Below are positions 42,779 to 51,110 of a stretch of 64,000 nt of DNA, one piece after another. The stretch spans positions 62,001 through 126,000 of the forward strand of contig CACIPP010000001.1 in NCBI GenBank assembly GCA_902588515.1, written 5' to 3'. The notes under the pieces were generated by a model. That model did not search any database. It had not been told where the DNA came from and worked only from the letters and a program-made list of their open reading frames with translations. A program made the translations under genes and the position numbers. Every line of letters starts with the position of its first letter. Position 1 is the stretch's first letter. The stretch comes from GCA-002704185 sp902588515 (GTDB lineage: Bacteria; Pseudomonadota; Alphaproteobacteria; Pelagibacterales; Pelagibacteraceae).

Positions 42779-43105
42779 TCCGTTTTTAACTTTTTGTGAT
42801 GGGTGAAATAGTACAACTTTACCATCTTCTTCAATTGCTCCTAAAACAAGAACTTCTGAAACAATTCCTGCTATATTTTTATTACCAAAGTTACAAACCG
42901 CCATAATTTGTTTACCAATAAGATCAGTTACTTTATAATAGTTGGTAATCTGTGCTGATGAAATTTTATTGCCCTTTTTTTCTCCAAAATCAATTTTTAA
43001 AACATATGCAGGCTTTTTAGCTTTTGGATTTGGATAAGCATCGATGATTGTACCCACACAAATTTCAACTTTATCATAATCCAAATATTCAATTTGTTTT
43101 TTCAT
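42764..43105 (-). CDS. csaA: tRNA-binding-domain protein, CsaA-like
   Basis: A 113-residue single-domain protein of the CsaA type. It has the OB-fold tRNA-binding pattern VEICVGTIIDAYPNPKAKKPAYVLKIDFG (split about residues 13-41), SSAQIT, VCNFGNKNIAGIVSEVLVLGA and a C-terminal KVKNGLKI. CsaA has been described as an export-related chaperone. It starts 1 nt after the ftsY stop, so it shares a transcript with the SRP receptor. I chose the ATG at 43105, since the longer frame reaches into ftsY. Confidence 0.88.
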   Translation of the reverse strand: MKKQIEYLDYDKVEICVGTIIDAYPNPKAKKPAYVLKIDFGEKKGNKISSAQITNYYKVTDLIGKQIMAVCNFGNKNIAGIVSEVLVLGAIEEDGKVVLFHPSQKVKNGLKIA

Positions 43106-43106
43106 A

Positions 43107-44015
43107 TTATCTAAGTAGCGCTTCAACGAATTTTTCAGCATCAAAAAAATGCAAATCTTCGGGTTGTTCCCCGATTCCTATTGCATAAATTGGTAGTTTA
43201 AACTTTTGACTGATTGAAATAAGCACACCTCCTTTAGCTGTACCATCAAGCTTAGTCATAATAATACCTGACAAGTTACATATTTTATTAAATTCTTTTA
43301 CCTGGTTCATTGCGTTTTGTCCTGTGGTTGCATCAAGCACAATAATGATTTCATGAGGAGCATTTTCATCAACTTTTTTTATAACTCTAATAATTTTTGA
43401 AAACTCATCCATCAAATTTTTCTTATTATGTAATCTTCCAGCAGTATCAATAATGCAAGTATTAAATTTATTACTTAAAGCATATTCCATTGTTTTGTAT
43501 GCGACAGAAGCAGGATCAGCGCCTTCATTTGATTTAAAAACTTCAACATTATTTTTATTACAAACTTTTTCTAATTGATCAATTGCGGCAGCACGAAAAG
43601 TATCGCAAGCTCCTACTATTATTTTTTTATTCATATTTTTTAAAATTTTTGATAACTTACCAACCGTTGTAGTCTTACCGGTACCATTTACTCCGCAAAC
43701 TATTATACTTTGAAGTTTAGTGTTTTTATCTAAGTTGTTACTTTCGCACGGTTTTAGAATACTTATCATTTCATCTCTAAGAATTTTTAAAAAAGATTCT
43801 TTGTTAAATAATTGTTTATCAAATTTTTTTTCTTTAATTTTATTCAATATTTTTTCCGTAGAAATTAAACCAATATCTGAAGAAATCATAAAATCCTCTA
43901 AATCCGATAGTATTTCTTCTGGTGCCTTGCTTTTATTAAAAATGTTATTAATATTACCTTTAAAATTATCTGAAGTTTTTTTTAAACCATCTGTAAATTT
44001 TTGTAATAAACTCAT
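43107..44015 (-). CDS. ftsY: Signal recognition particle receptor FtsY
   Basis: A 302-residue SRP receptor GTPase that docks Ffh-ribosome complexes at the membrane. NG-domain motifs are G1 GVNGTGKTTTVGKLS (about residues 109-123), DTFRAAAIDQLE (about 136-147), DTAGRLHNK (about 190-198) and TKLDGTAKGG (about 254-263). The long acidic N-terminal A domain of E. coli FtsY is absent; the protein begins almost directly with the N domain. It overlaps dapF by 4 nt. Its partner ffh lies about 1 kb away on the opposite strand. Confidence 0.96.
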   Translation of the reverse strand: MSLLQKFTDGLKKTSDNFKGNINNIFNKSKAPEEILSDLEDFMISSDIGLISTEKILNKIKEKKFDKQLFNKESFLKILRDEMISILKPCESNNLDKNTKLQSIIVCGVNGTGKTTTVGKLSKILKNMNKKIIVGACDTFRAAAIDQLEKVCNKNNVEVFKSNEGADPASVAYKTMEYALSNKFNTCIIDTAGRLHNKKNLMDEFSKIIRVIKKVDENAPHEIIIVLDATTGQNAMNQVKEFNKICNLSGIIMTKLDGTAKGGVLISISQKFKLPIYAIGIGEQPEDLHFFDAEKFVEALLR

Positions 44016-44815
44016 ATTTTTACAGTTATTTTTTCTATATCTGAAACTGGTCCAGTCATCACAATTTCCTCAAGGTTTTTTTTAATTTCAATAAAGCCTA
44101 GAGGAAAATTTATTTTCACTGGATTATTAGATAATTTTTTTTGTATTAATAGGTGCCCAGTAGCACATGCCGCGGTACCACAGCATAAAGTGTTTCCAGC
44201 ACCTCTTTCCCATGTTTTAATTCTTATATTATTTTTACTCAAGTTTACAAACGTAACATTTATACCTTTAGGAAAGAAATCGTGCTTCTCTATTTTAGGA
44301 CCAATTTTTTTTAAATCTTGATCTGATATATCTGTTAAAAAAATAATATGAGGGTTACCTATATTAATAAGGTATCCCTCATCATTAAATTCGTCTACTT
44401 TAATTTTTATAGGATTTTTATTTACTCCATTAGAAACTGGAATTTTACTTAGATCATATGTTACATTGCCCATGTTGATTGATATAATTTTTTCACTAAT
44501 AAGTTTTGCATCATGCAGTTTGTCTCCAACGTAAAAACTGACATTATCGCTTTTTATTTCATCCATTAGAATTTTAGCAACACATCTGTTACCGTTACCG
44601 CATGCGTCTGCAAATTTTCCATTTGAGTTAAAGTATTTTATCCTTAAGTCGGTACCCTCTTTTTCAATATAAATTAATTGATCGAAACCAATTCCGTTTT
44701 CTCTATTAGACAGCTTTTGTATCTGTTTTTCATTTAAATATACTTTTTGTTTTCTATTATCGATAATCAAAAAATCATTACCCAAACCATCCATTTTGAA
44801 CGCATTAAAATTCAT
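44012..44815 (-). CDS. dapF: Diaminopimelate epimerase
   Basis: Converts LL- to meso-diaminopimelate for lysine and peptidoglycan synthesis. It has 267 residues. The two active-site cysteines lie in ADACGNGNRC (about residues 69-78) and in the NTLCCGTAACA segment (about 207-217). The N-terminus KMDGLGNDFLIID is also typical. The asd gene of the same pathway is elsewhere in the window. It is the first gene of dapF-ftsY-csaA, divergent from ffh. Confidence 0.96.
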   Translation of the reverse strand: MNFNAFKMDGLGNDFLIIDNRKQKVYLNEKQIQKLSNRENGIGFDQLIYIEKEGTDLRIKYFNSNGKFADACGNGNRCVAKILMDEIKSDNVSFYVGDKLHDAKLISEKIISINMGNVTYDLSKIPVSNGVNKNPIKIKVDEFNDEGYLINIGNPHIIFLTDISDQDLKKIGPKIEKHDFFPKGINVTFVNLSKNNIRIKTWERGAGNTLCCGTAACATGHLLIQKKLSNNPVKINFPLGFIEIKKNLEEIVMTGPVSDIEKITVKI

Positions 44816-44840
44816 GAATTATAAGTATTATCTCCTTTTC

Positions 44841-44867
44841 TTGACTTTATAAATATATCTATATAAT
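44841..44867 (+). promoter_or_regulatory. Promoter of the ffh leader transcript
   Basis: TTGACT (44841-44846) and TATAAT (44862-44867) are near-consensus sigma70-type boxes, with a 15-bp spacer that is slightly short. The predicted start near 44873 falls exactly at the first base-paired segment of the downstream RNA structure, which supports both calls. Confidence 0.62.
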
Positions 44868-44869
44868 TT

Positions 44870-44970
44870 CTAGCAACTTCCAGGAAATATCAATTTTTCT
44901 GGTGTCCTTTTAAAGAGGAGATCAACACTAGTCAGCGAGGATTCGCCCACTAGTGCGATAGTTGCTGGGG
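44870..44970 (+). ncRNA. Structured 5' leader RNA of ffh (multi-branched, candidate cis-regulator)
   Basis: Outer stem: 44870-44878 pairs with 44960-44968 (9 bp, one G-U). Inside it are three hairpins: 44880-44887 with 44895-44902 (8 bp, 7-nt loop); 44905-44910 with 44914-44919 (6 bp, tight loop); and 44926-44932 with 44949-44955 (CACTAGT/ACTAGTG), extended by 44935-44938 with 44943-44946. The GGGG Shine-Dalgarno (44967-44970) of ffh begins within the closing stem, so folding could control translation. It lacks the conserved helix of SRP RNA. I dimly recall an ffh-associated motif listed for Pelagibacter but cannot confirm it here. Confidence 0.68.
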
Positions 44971-44979
44971 TATTTAATT

Positions 44980-46341
44980 ATGTTTGATAATTTAACAAAT
45001 AAAATAGAGTCAGCTTTTGCTTACTTTAATAAAATTACTCGTTTAGACGAGAAGCAAGCTGATGAAGGATTAAGAAAAATTAGACAAGCTCTTCTCGAGT
45101 CTGATGTAGCTTTGTCTGTAACTAAAAAGTTTATTGAAAATGTAAAACCTAAAATTATAGGTAAAGAAGTTCTTAAATCAGTTACTCCCGGTCAAATGAT
45201 TGTTAAAATTGTTTATGATGAATTAACTAAAACTCTTGGAGATAAAGCAAAAGATTTAAATTTAAATCATGTCCCACCAGTAAAAATATTAGTAGTAGGA
45301 CTACAAGGTTCAGGTAAAACTACAACAAGCGCTAAGTTAGGTCATTTTATTGAAAAAAAACTTTCTAAAAAAGTTTTATTAGTTAGTTTAGATATTTATA
45401 GACCAGCAGCGCAGAAGCAGTTAGAGGTTCTTGCGACAAACAACAAAATGAAATCATTACCAATTGTAGAGGGGCAGCTACCTATAGAAATTGCAAAGAG
45501 AGCAAAAAATGCAACATCGATATCTGGCGAAGAAGTAATTATTTTTGATACTGCAGGCAGAACCCAAATAGATCAACAAATGATGATGGAATTAAAGATG
45601 TTATATAACGAAATCAATCCTCAGGAAATAATGCTTGTTGCAGACTCTCTTACTGGTCAGGACGCCGTTAATATTGCTTCAGAGTTTAACAAATTAATTA
45701 ATTTAACTTCTATTACGTTAACTAGACTGGATGCAGATGGTAAAGGAGGAGCTGCTTTGAGCATGAAGTCTGTAACTGGCTGTCCAATTAAATTTTTAGC
45801 TACTGGCGAAAAAATAGATCAGTTAGAAGTTTTTCATCCTGATAGAATAGCAAATAGAATTTTGGGTATGGGTGATGTAGTTTCACTAGTTGAAAAAGTT
45901 TCTGAGGATTTAGAGCAGAAGAAGATAAAAGATTTAGAGGATGATTTAAAAAAAGGTACATTTACATTAAATGCTTATCTTCAGCAAATACAACAAATGA
46001 AAAAAGCTGGAGGCATGACGGGCGTATTAAGTATGTTACCAGGAGTATCTAAAATGAAAAAACAAATTGACGAATCTGGAATAGACAATGAAATTTTAAA
46101 ATCACAGGAGTCTATAATACTATCTATGACAGAAGATGAAAGAGATGATCCGAAGCTAATTAATGGCTCAAGAAAAAAGAGAATTGCTTCAGGGTCAGGT
46201 ACAGATATTTCTTTAGTAAATAAATTACTTAAGCAACATAAGATGATGAGTAATATGATGAAGAAGATGTCTAAAGGCGGTAATACGGAACTCAGTAATT
46301 TAAAAGGTATACCACCTGAATTATTAAATAACTTAAAATAG
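44980..46341 (+). CDS. ffh: Signal recognition particle protein Ffh (SRP54)
   Basis: A 453-residue SRP GTPase that binds signal sequences and 4.5S RNA. NG domain: GLQGSGKTTTSAKL (about residues 107-120), DIYRPAAQKQLE (about 143-154), DTAGRTQIDQ (about 190-199) and TRLDADGKGGAALS (about 247-260). The methionine-rich M domain follows, with MLPGVSKMKKQI and a C-terminal MMSNMMKKMSKGG stretch. I chose the ATG at 44980, nine bases after GGGG; a longer frame would begin within the leader structure. First gene of the rpsP-trmD-rplS run. Confidence 0.97.
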   Translation: MFDNLTNKIESAFAYFNKITRLDEKQADEGLRKIRQALLESDVALSVTKKFIENVKPKIIGKEVLKSVTPGQMIVKIVYDELTKTLGDKAKDLNLNHVPPVKILVVGLQGSGKTTTSAKLGHFIEKKLSKKVLLVSLDIYRPAAQKQLEVLATNNKMKSLPIVEGQLPIEIAKRAKNATSISGEEVIIFDTAGRTQIDQQMMMELKMLYNEINPQEIMLVADSLTGQDAVNIASEFNKLINLTSITLTRLDADGKGGAALSMKSVTGCPIKFLATGEKIDQLEVFHPDRIANRILGMGDVVSLVEKVSEDLEQKKIKDLEDDLKKGTFTLNAYLQQIQQMKKAGGMTGVLSMLPGVSKMKKQIDESGIDNEILKSQESIILSMTEDERDDPKLINGSRKKRIASGSGTDISLVNKLLKQHKMMSNMMKKMSKGGNTELSNLKGIPPELLNNLK

Positions 46342-46353
46342 AAAGGAAAAAAA

Positions 46354-46815
46354 ATGTTAAAAATAAGAATGTCAAGAGGCGGCGCCAAGCGAAGACCTTT
46401 TTACAAAATTGTCATAGCTGACTCTAGGCGACCACGCGATGGAAAATTTATCGAGAAGGTAGGATATTTTAATCCTTTACTTCCAAAAGATAAAAAAGAA
46501 AGATTAAGTTTCGATGTGGAGAGAATTAAATATTGGTTAGATAAAGGAGCGAAACCATCATTTAGAATTGCAAGATTTTTAGGTGAAGCAAAGATTATTC
46601 CTATGCCAGAAAAAAGAAATAATCCATTAAAAGCAAAACCTAAAAAGAAAGCGCAAGAGAGATTAAAAGCTGCTGAGGAAGCAAAAAAAGCACCAGAAGC
46701 ACCAAAAACAGAAGCTAAGAAAGAAGAGCCTAAAAAAGCTGATGCACCAAAAACAGAAGCTAAGAAAGAAGAGCCTAAAAAAGAAGTAAAGAAAGATGAA
46801 GATAAGAAAAAATAA
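46354..46815 (+). CDS. rpsP: 30S ribosomal protein S16 with long charged C-terminal tail
   Basis: The first ~85 residues are a standard bS16: MLKIRMSRGGAKRRPFYKIV, DSRRPRDGKFIEKVGYFNPL and the GAKPSFRIARFLGEAKI segment. The protein then continues to 153 residues with a lysine, glutamate, alanine and proline-rich tail containing a repeated APKTEAKKEEPKK unit. S16 proteins are usually about 80-90 residues. It lies 12 nt after ffh and 5 nt before trmD, with no rimM between them. Confidence 0.96.
   Translation: MLKIRMSRGGAKRRPFYKIVIADSRRPRDGKFIEKVGYFNPLLPKDKKERLSFDVERIKYWLDKGAKPSFRIARFLGEAKIIPMPEKRNNPLKAKPKKKAQERLKAAEEAKKAPEAPKTEAKKEEPKKADAPKTEAKKEEPKKEVKKDEDKKK
46699..46783 (+). repeat. 45-bp tandem repeat in the rpsP tail
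   Basis: Bases 46699-46738 and 46744-46783 are identical over 40 bp with a period of 45 bp, encoding two copies of APKTEAKKEEPKK. The period is a multiple of three, so copy-number change would keep the reading frame. Confidence 0.9.
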
Positions 46816-46820
46816 AAATT

Positions 46821-47504
46821 ATGTTTCAAGTTAACATTTTCACTTTATATCCAGAATTTTTCCCAGGACTACTCGATGCAGGGAATTATAGAAGAGCAAG
46901 AGTAAATAAAATTTGGGATTTTAATATTGTTAATTTGAGAGAGTTTACTGGATCTAATCAAAGGGCAGATGATAAACCTTTTGGAGGTGGAAGTGGTATG
47001 GTTATTAAAGCTGAAGTTATCAGTAAAGCATTAAATAAATATAAAAATGGATTTGAAAAAGTTTTATTATCACCAAGAGGTTTAAAATTAGATCAAAATC
47101 TAGTAGAGAATTATAAAAATAAAACAGGCTTAAATTTGATCTGTGGACATTTTGAAGGTGTCGATCAAAGAGTAATAGATAAAGAGAATATTAAAGAAAT
47201 TTCTATAGGTGATTATGTTTTGTCAGGAGGCGAAAGCGCATCTTTTGTTTTTCTAGATGCGATAGTGAGAACACTACCTGGAGTATTAGGCGACCCAAAG
47301 TCTTTAAATGAAGAAAGCTTTAGTGGTGATTTACTTGAATATCCTCAATACACACAACCTCGAGATTGGAACGGTATAGAGGTTCCTGAAGTCTTATTAT
47401 CCGGGAATCATGCGGAAATAAAAAACTGGCGTTTAGAACAATCAAGGAGTATAACACAGCGCCAAAGACCAGACTTGTGGCAAAAATATACTAAAAAGAG
47501 TTAA
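46821..47504 (+). CDS. trmD: tRNA (guanine-N1-)-methyltransferase TrmD
   Basis: Methylates G37 of tRNAs to prevent frameshifting. It has 227 residues. SPOUT knot motifs are ADDKPFGGGSGMVIKAE (about residues 52-68), LLSPRG, LICGHFEGVDQRVI (about 109-122) and IGDYVLSGGE (about 132-141). The C-terminal domain has LSGNHAEIKNWRLEQS. It is flanked by rpsP and rplS, as in most proteobacteria, but without rimM. Confidence 0.97.
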   Translation: MFQVNIFTLYPEFFPGLLDAGNYRRARVNKIWDFNIVNLREFTGSNQRADDKPFGGGSGMVIKAEVISKALNKYKNGFEKVLLSPRGLKLDQNLVENYKNKTGLNLICGHFEGVDQRVIDKENIKEISIGDYVLSGGESASFVFLDAIVRTLPGVLGDPKSLNEESFSGDLLEYPQYTQPRDWNGIEVPEVLLSGNHAEIKNWRLEQSRSITQRQRPDLWQKYTKKS

Positions 47505-47506
47505 TA

Positions 47507-47992
47507 ATGGATAGAATTGAAGATATAGAAAAAGCACACTTAAAATCACTTCAAGGTAAAAAAAAATTACCAGAATTTGACGCCGGTGATACTATAAAAG
47601 TTAATGTGAGGATTCTTGAGGGAAAACGAGTTAGAACACAAGCGTTCGAAGGAGTATGTATTTCAAAAAAAAGCAGAGGTATAAGCTCGTCTTTTACAGT
47701 TAGAAAAATATCATTTGGAGAAGGTGTAGAAAGAGTATTTCAATTATTTAGCCCGAATTTAGATTCAATTGAAATAATACGATCTGGTAAGGTTAGAAAG
47801 GCAAAACTTTATTATCTAAGAGATAGAAAAGGTAAATCTGCGAGAATAAATGAAAAAATTAAAAAGAAAATTGGAGTTGAGTTATTAGATGACACAAGTG
47901 AACAAAAAAAAGATACATCAATAAATTCACCTATAGAAGAAAAGGTTTCATCTAAACAGAAAGATCCAAAAAAATTAGAAGAAAAAAAATAA
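47507..47992 (+). CDS. rplS: 50S ribosomal protein L19 with C-terminal extension
   Basis: Residues 1 to about 115 are a standard bL19: DRIEDIEKAHLK, FDAGDTIKVNVRILEGKR, FTVRKISFGEGVERVF and KAKLYYLRDRKGKSARI. About 45 further residues form a charged lysine, glutamate and serine-rich tail, giving 161 residues in total. It lies 2 nt after trmD and 7 nt before leuC. Confidence 0.96.
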   Translation: MDRIEDIEKAHLKSLQGKKKLPEFDAGDTIKVNVRILEGKRVRTQAFEGVCISKKSRGISSSFTVRKISFGEGVERVFQLFSPNLDSIEIIRSGKVRKAKLYYLRDRKGKSARINEKIKKKIGVELLDDTSEQKKDTSINSPIEEKVSSKQKDPKKLEEKK

Positions 47993-47999
47993 TATTCTA

Positions 48000-49400
48000 A
48001 TGACAAAGACTCTTTATGACAAAATTTGGGAAAGTCATTTAATTGATGATCAGAAAAATGGTAATAGTCTAATATATATTGATAGACATCTTGTTCATGA
48101 AGTAACTAGTCCTCAAGCATTTGAAGGATTAAGACTCAATAACAGAAAAGTTAAATTCCCAGAATTCACGCTTGCAGTAGCGGATCATAATGTTCCCACA
48201 ACTGATAGATCAAAAGGAATTGAAAACAAAGAATCTGCGCTCCAGGTAGAAACGTTAGAAAAAAATTGCAAAGATAACAATATTGAATTTTATGGTCTTA
48301 CTGATGTTAGACAAGGGATTGTACATGTTATAGGACCAGAACAAGGTTTTACACAGCCTGGAATGACAATAGTATGTGGCGATAGCCATACAGCTACTCA
48401 TGGGGCATTCGGAGCATTAGCATTTGGTATTGGGACTTCAGAGGTAGAACATGTTCTTGCGACTCAGACATTAATACAATCAAAATCTAAAAATATGAAA
48501 ATAGAGGTTAATGGAAATTTACCAAACGGAGTAACTGCTAAAGATATAATTTTAAATATTATTGGAAAAATAGGTACTGCTGGTGGTACAGGTTACGTCA
48601 TAGAGTATGCTGGGCAAACAATTAAAAATCTCTCTATGGAAGAAAGAATGACAATCTGTAATATGTCTATAGAAGCCGGCGCAAGAGCAGGCTTGGTGGC
48701 ACCAGACGAAAAAACTATAAATTTTATTAAAGGTAAACCGATGGCGCCTAAAGGTGATAATTGGGATAAAGCAAAAGAATTCTGGTTATCTTTAAAATCT
48801 GATGATAACGCAAAGTTTGATAGAATTGAAAAATTACAAGCAGAAGAAATTATTCCATCAGTTACATGGGGCACTAGTCCGCAAGACGTATTACCAATAA
48901 ACTCAAGAGTTCCCACACCCGATAATTTTAAAGATGAAGATAAAAAAAAATCTGTAAAAAGAGCTTTAGATTATATGGGCTTTTTGGGAAATGAAAAACT
49001 CGATGAGGTAAAAATTGATAAGGTTTTTATTGGCTCTTGCACTAATGGCAGAATTCAAGATTTAAGAATTGCCGCTTCAATACTTAAAGGAAAAAAAATT
49101 AATAATAATGTGAGTGGTTATGTTGTACCTGGATCTGGTTTAGTTAAAGAACAAGCTGAACAAGAAGGCTTGCACAAAATATTCATAGAATCAGGTCTTG
49201 AATGGAGAGAACCAGGATGTTCAATGTGTCTAGGCATGAACCCTGACCAATTAAAACCAAAAGAAAGATGCGCCTCGACATCAAATAGAAATTTTGAAGG
49301 AAGGCAAGGAAGAGGAGGTAGAACTCATCTTATGAGTCCAGGTATGGCTGCAGCTGCAGCATTAGAAGGAAAACTAACAGATGTTAGGAAATATATTTAA
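48000..49400 (+). CDS. leuC: 3-isopropylmalate dehydratase large subunit
   Basis: Aconitase-family [4Fe-4S] enzyme that isomerises isopropylmalate in leucine synthesis, working with LeuD. It has 466 residues. Visible motifs are YIDRHLVHEVTSPQAFEGL (about 26-44), VADHNVPTTDR, CGDSHTATHGAFG, and the cluster cysteines in IGSCTNGR (about 345-352) and PGCSMCLGMN (about 406-415). Overlaps leuD by 1 nt. Confidence 0.97.
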   Translation: MTKTLYDKIWESHLIDDQKNGNSLIYIDRHLVHEVTSPQAFEGLRLNNRKVKFPEFTLAVADHNVPTTDRSKGIENKESALQVETLEKNCKDNNIEFYGLTDVRQGIVHVIGPEQGFTQPGMTIVCGDSHTATHGAFGALAFGIGTSEVEHVLATQTLIQSKSKNMKIEVNGNLPNGVTAKDIILNIIGKIGTAGGTGYVIEYAGQTIKNLSMEERMTICNMSIEAGARAGLVAPDEKTINFIKGKPMAPKGDNWDKAKEFWLSLKSDDNAKFDRIEKLQAEEIIPSVTWGTSPQDVLPINSRVPTPDNFKDEDKKKSVKRALDYMGFLGNEKLDEVKIDKVFIGSCTNGRIQDLRIAASILKGKKINNNVSGYVVPGSGLVKEQAEQEGLHKIFIESGLEWREPGCSMCLGMNPDQLKPKERCASTSNRNFEGRQGRGGRTHLMSPGMAAAAALEGKLTDVRKYI

Positions 49401-50002
49401 TGCAAAAGTTTAAGAAAGTTAAAAGTATCCCTGCTTATCTACCAATAGTAAATATTGATACAGATATGATTATACCAAAGCAGTTTCTTAAAACAATCAA
49501 AAGAACGGGTTTAGGTAAAAGTCTTTTTTTTGAATTAAGATACGACGAAAACAACAAGCCAATCAAAAATTTTATTTTAAATCAAGACCCATATGATAAG
49601 TCTGAGATTTTATTAGCTGACAAAAATTTTGGTTGTGGTTCATCAAGGGAACATGCTGCATGGTCATTGCTTGATTTTGGAATTAAAGTTGTAATAAGTC
49701 CAAGTTTTGCAGATATTTTTTATAATAATTGTTTTAAAAACGGTATACTTCCAATAGAACTAAGCGCTGATAAGATTAAAAAATTATCTGAATTTTCAAA
49801 TTCTAAGGAAAAGATAGAAGTTGATTTAGCTAACCAAGTAATAAAATATAATAACGACAAACTGTACAACTTTGAAATTGAAGATTTTAGAAAGCATTGT
49901 TTAATCGAAGGCTTGGATGATATCGCATTAACTTTGGAGAAATCAAAAAAAATAAACGACTTTTTAATTAATCAAAAGTCTAAGATGCCCTGGTTATTTT
50001 AA
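49400..50002 (+). CDS. leuD: 3-isopropylmalate dehydratase small subunit
   Basis: A 200-residue swivelling subunit of isopropylmalate isomerase. Motifs are NIDTDMIIPKQFLKTIKRTGLG (split about residues 18-39) and the FGCGSSREHAAWSL active-site loop (about 77-90), followed by SFADIFYNNCFKNGILP. Overlaps both leuC and leuB by single bases, indicating translational coupling. Confidence 0.97.
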   Translation: MQKFKKVKSIPAYLPIVNIDTDMIIPKQFLKTIKRTGLGKSLFFELRYDENNKPIKNFILNQDPYDKSEILLADKNFGCGSSREHAAWSLLDFGIKVVISPSFADIFYNNCFKNGILPIELSADKIKKLSEFSNSKEKIEVDLANQVIKYNNDKLYNFEIEDFRKHCLIEGLDDIALTLEKSKKINDFLINQKSKMPWLF

Positions 50003-51099
50003 TGGCAAATAACATACTCTTATTAGCAGGAGACGGAGTAGGACCAGAAGTAATGGCAGAAGTTAAAAAGATTATTGATTGGTTAAATAAAAATAAAAAA
50101 ACAGATATTGAAATTTCAGAAGAATTGGTTGGTGGTGCATCGTATGATGAAAATAAGACACCATTAACTGACGAAGTGTTATATAAAGCTATGGATAGTG
50201 ATGCTGTGCTGTTAGGAGCAGTAGGTGGCCCTAAATACGACAAGCTTGATTTTGCAAAAAGGCCTGAGAGAGCTCTTCTAAGATTAAGAAAAGAAATGAG
50301 ACTTTTCGCAAATCTTAGGCCTGCAATTTGTTTTTCTGAGCTTGTAAGTACATCAACATTAAAACCTGAAATAATCTCTGATTTAGATATTATGATTGTA
50401 AGAGAATTAACAGGCGGTGTTTATTTCGGAGAACCTAGAGGAATAAAACCATTAGAAAATGATGAAAGAGAAGGTGTTAATACACACAGATATACATCTA
50501 AGGAAATTATAAGGGTTGCTAAAGTTGCATTTGATCTTGCAAAAAAAAGAAAAAAGTTAGTTACATCAGTTGAAAAATCAAATGTAATGGAGGCAGGATT
50601 ATTGTGGAGAGAAGAGGTAGAAAAACTTCATTCAGATAAAACTTATAAAGATATTAAGTTAAACCACATGTTAGCAGATAATTGCGCAATGCAACTTGTT
50701 AGAAATCCAAAACAATTTGATGTTATCCTTACTGATAACTTATTTGGCGATATGTTATCTGATGAAGCAGCTATGACAACCGGATCCTTAGGGATGTTGC
50801 CGTCAGCTTCATTGAGTGAGAAAGACAAAAAAGGAAGAATTCGATCAATGTATGAGCCATGCCACGGATCAGCTCCTGATATAGCTGGCAAAGGCACGGC
50901 TAATCCAATTGCGATGATACTTAGTTTCTCAATGGCTTTGAAATATTCCTTAAATCAAGATGATTTGTCATTAGATGTCGACAATGCTATAAAAAAAGTA
51001 TTAAGCGATGGTCTCAGAACACCAGACATTATGGAAGAGGGAAAAAGAAAAGTATCGACTGCTGAAATGGGTTCAGCAATTTTAGAAAAACTTAAATAA
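50002..51099 (+). CDS. leuB: 3-isopropylmalate dehydrogenase
   Basis: NAD-dependent oxidative decarboxylase that makes 2-oxoisocaproate in leucine synthesis. It has 365 residues. Visible motifs are LLAGDGVGPEVMAE at the N-terminus, LLRLRKEMRLFANLRP (about 93-108), ELTGGVYFG, the TDNLFGDMLSDEAAM metal-binding region (about 245-259) and EPCHGSAPDIAGKGTANP (about 285-302). It completes leuCDB, and asd follows after 11 nt. The leuA gene is not in this window. Confidence 0.97.
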   Translation: MANNILLLAGDGVGPEVMAEVKKIIDWLNKNKKTDIEISEELVGGASYDENKTPLTDEVLYKAMDSDAVLLGAVGGPKYDKLDFAKRPERALLRLRKEMRLFANLRPAICFSELVSTSTLKPEIISDLDIMIVRELTGGVYFGEPRGIKPLENDEREGVNTHRYTSKEIIRVAKVAFDLAKKRKKLVTSVEKSNVMEAGLLWREEVEKLHSDKTYKDIKLNHMLADNCAMQLVRNPKQFDVILTDNLFGDMLSDEAAMTTGSLGMLPSASLSEKDKKGRIRSMYEPCHGSAPDIAGKGTANPIAMILSFSMALKYSLNQDDLSLDVDNAIKKVLSDGLRTPDIMEEGKRKVSTAEMGSAILEKLK

Positions 51100-51110
51100 T
51101 AAATATAAAA

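Noticed and set aside
44870..44970. 4.5S/SRP RNA gene upstream of ffh
   Set aside because: The region folds into a branched structure, and the conserved SRP helix with its GGAA tetraloop and AGCA asymmetric loop is absent. It was kept as a leader RNA instead.
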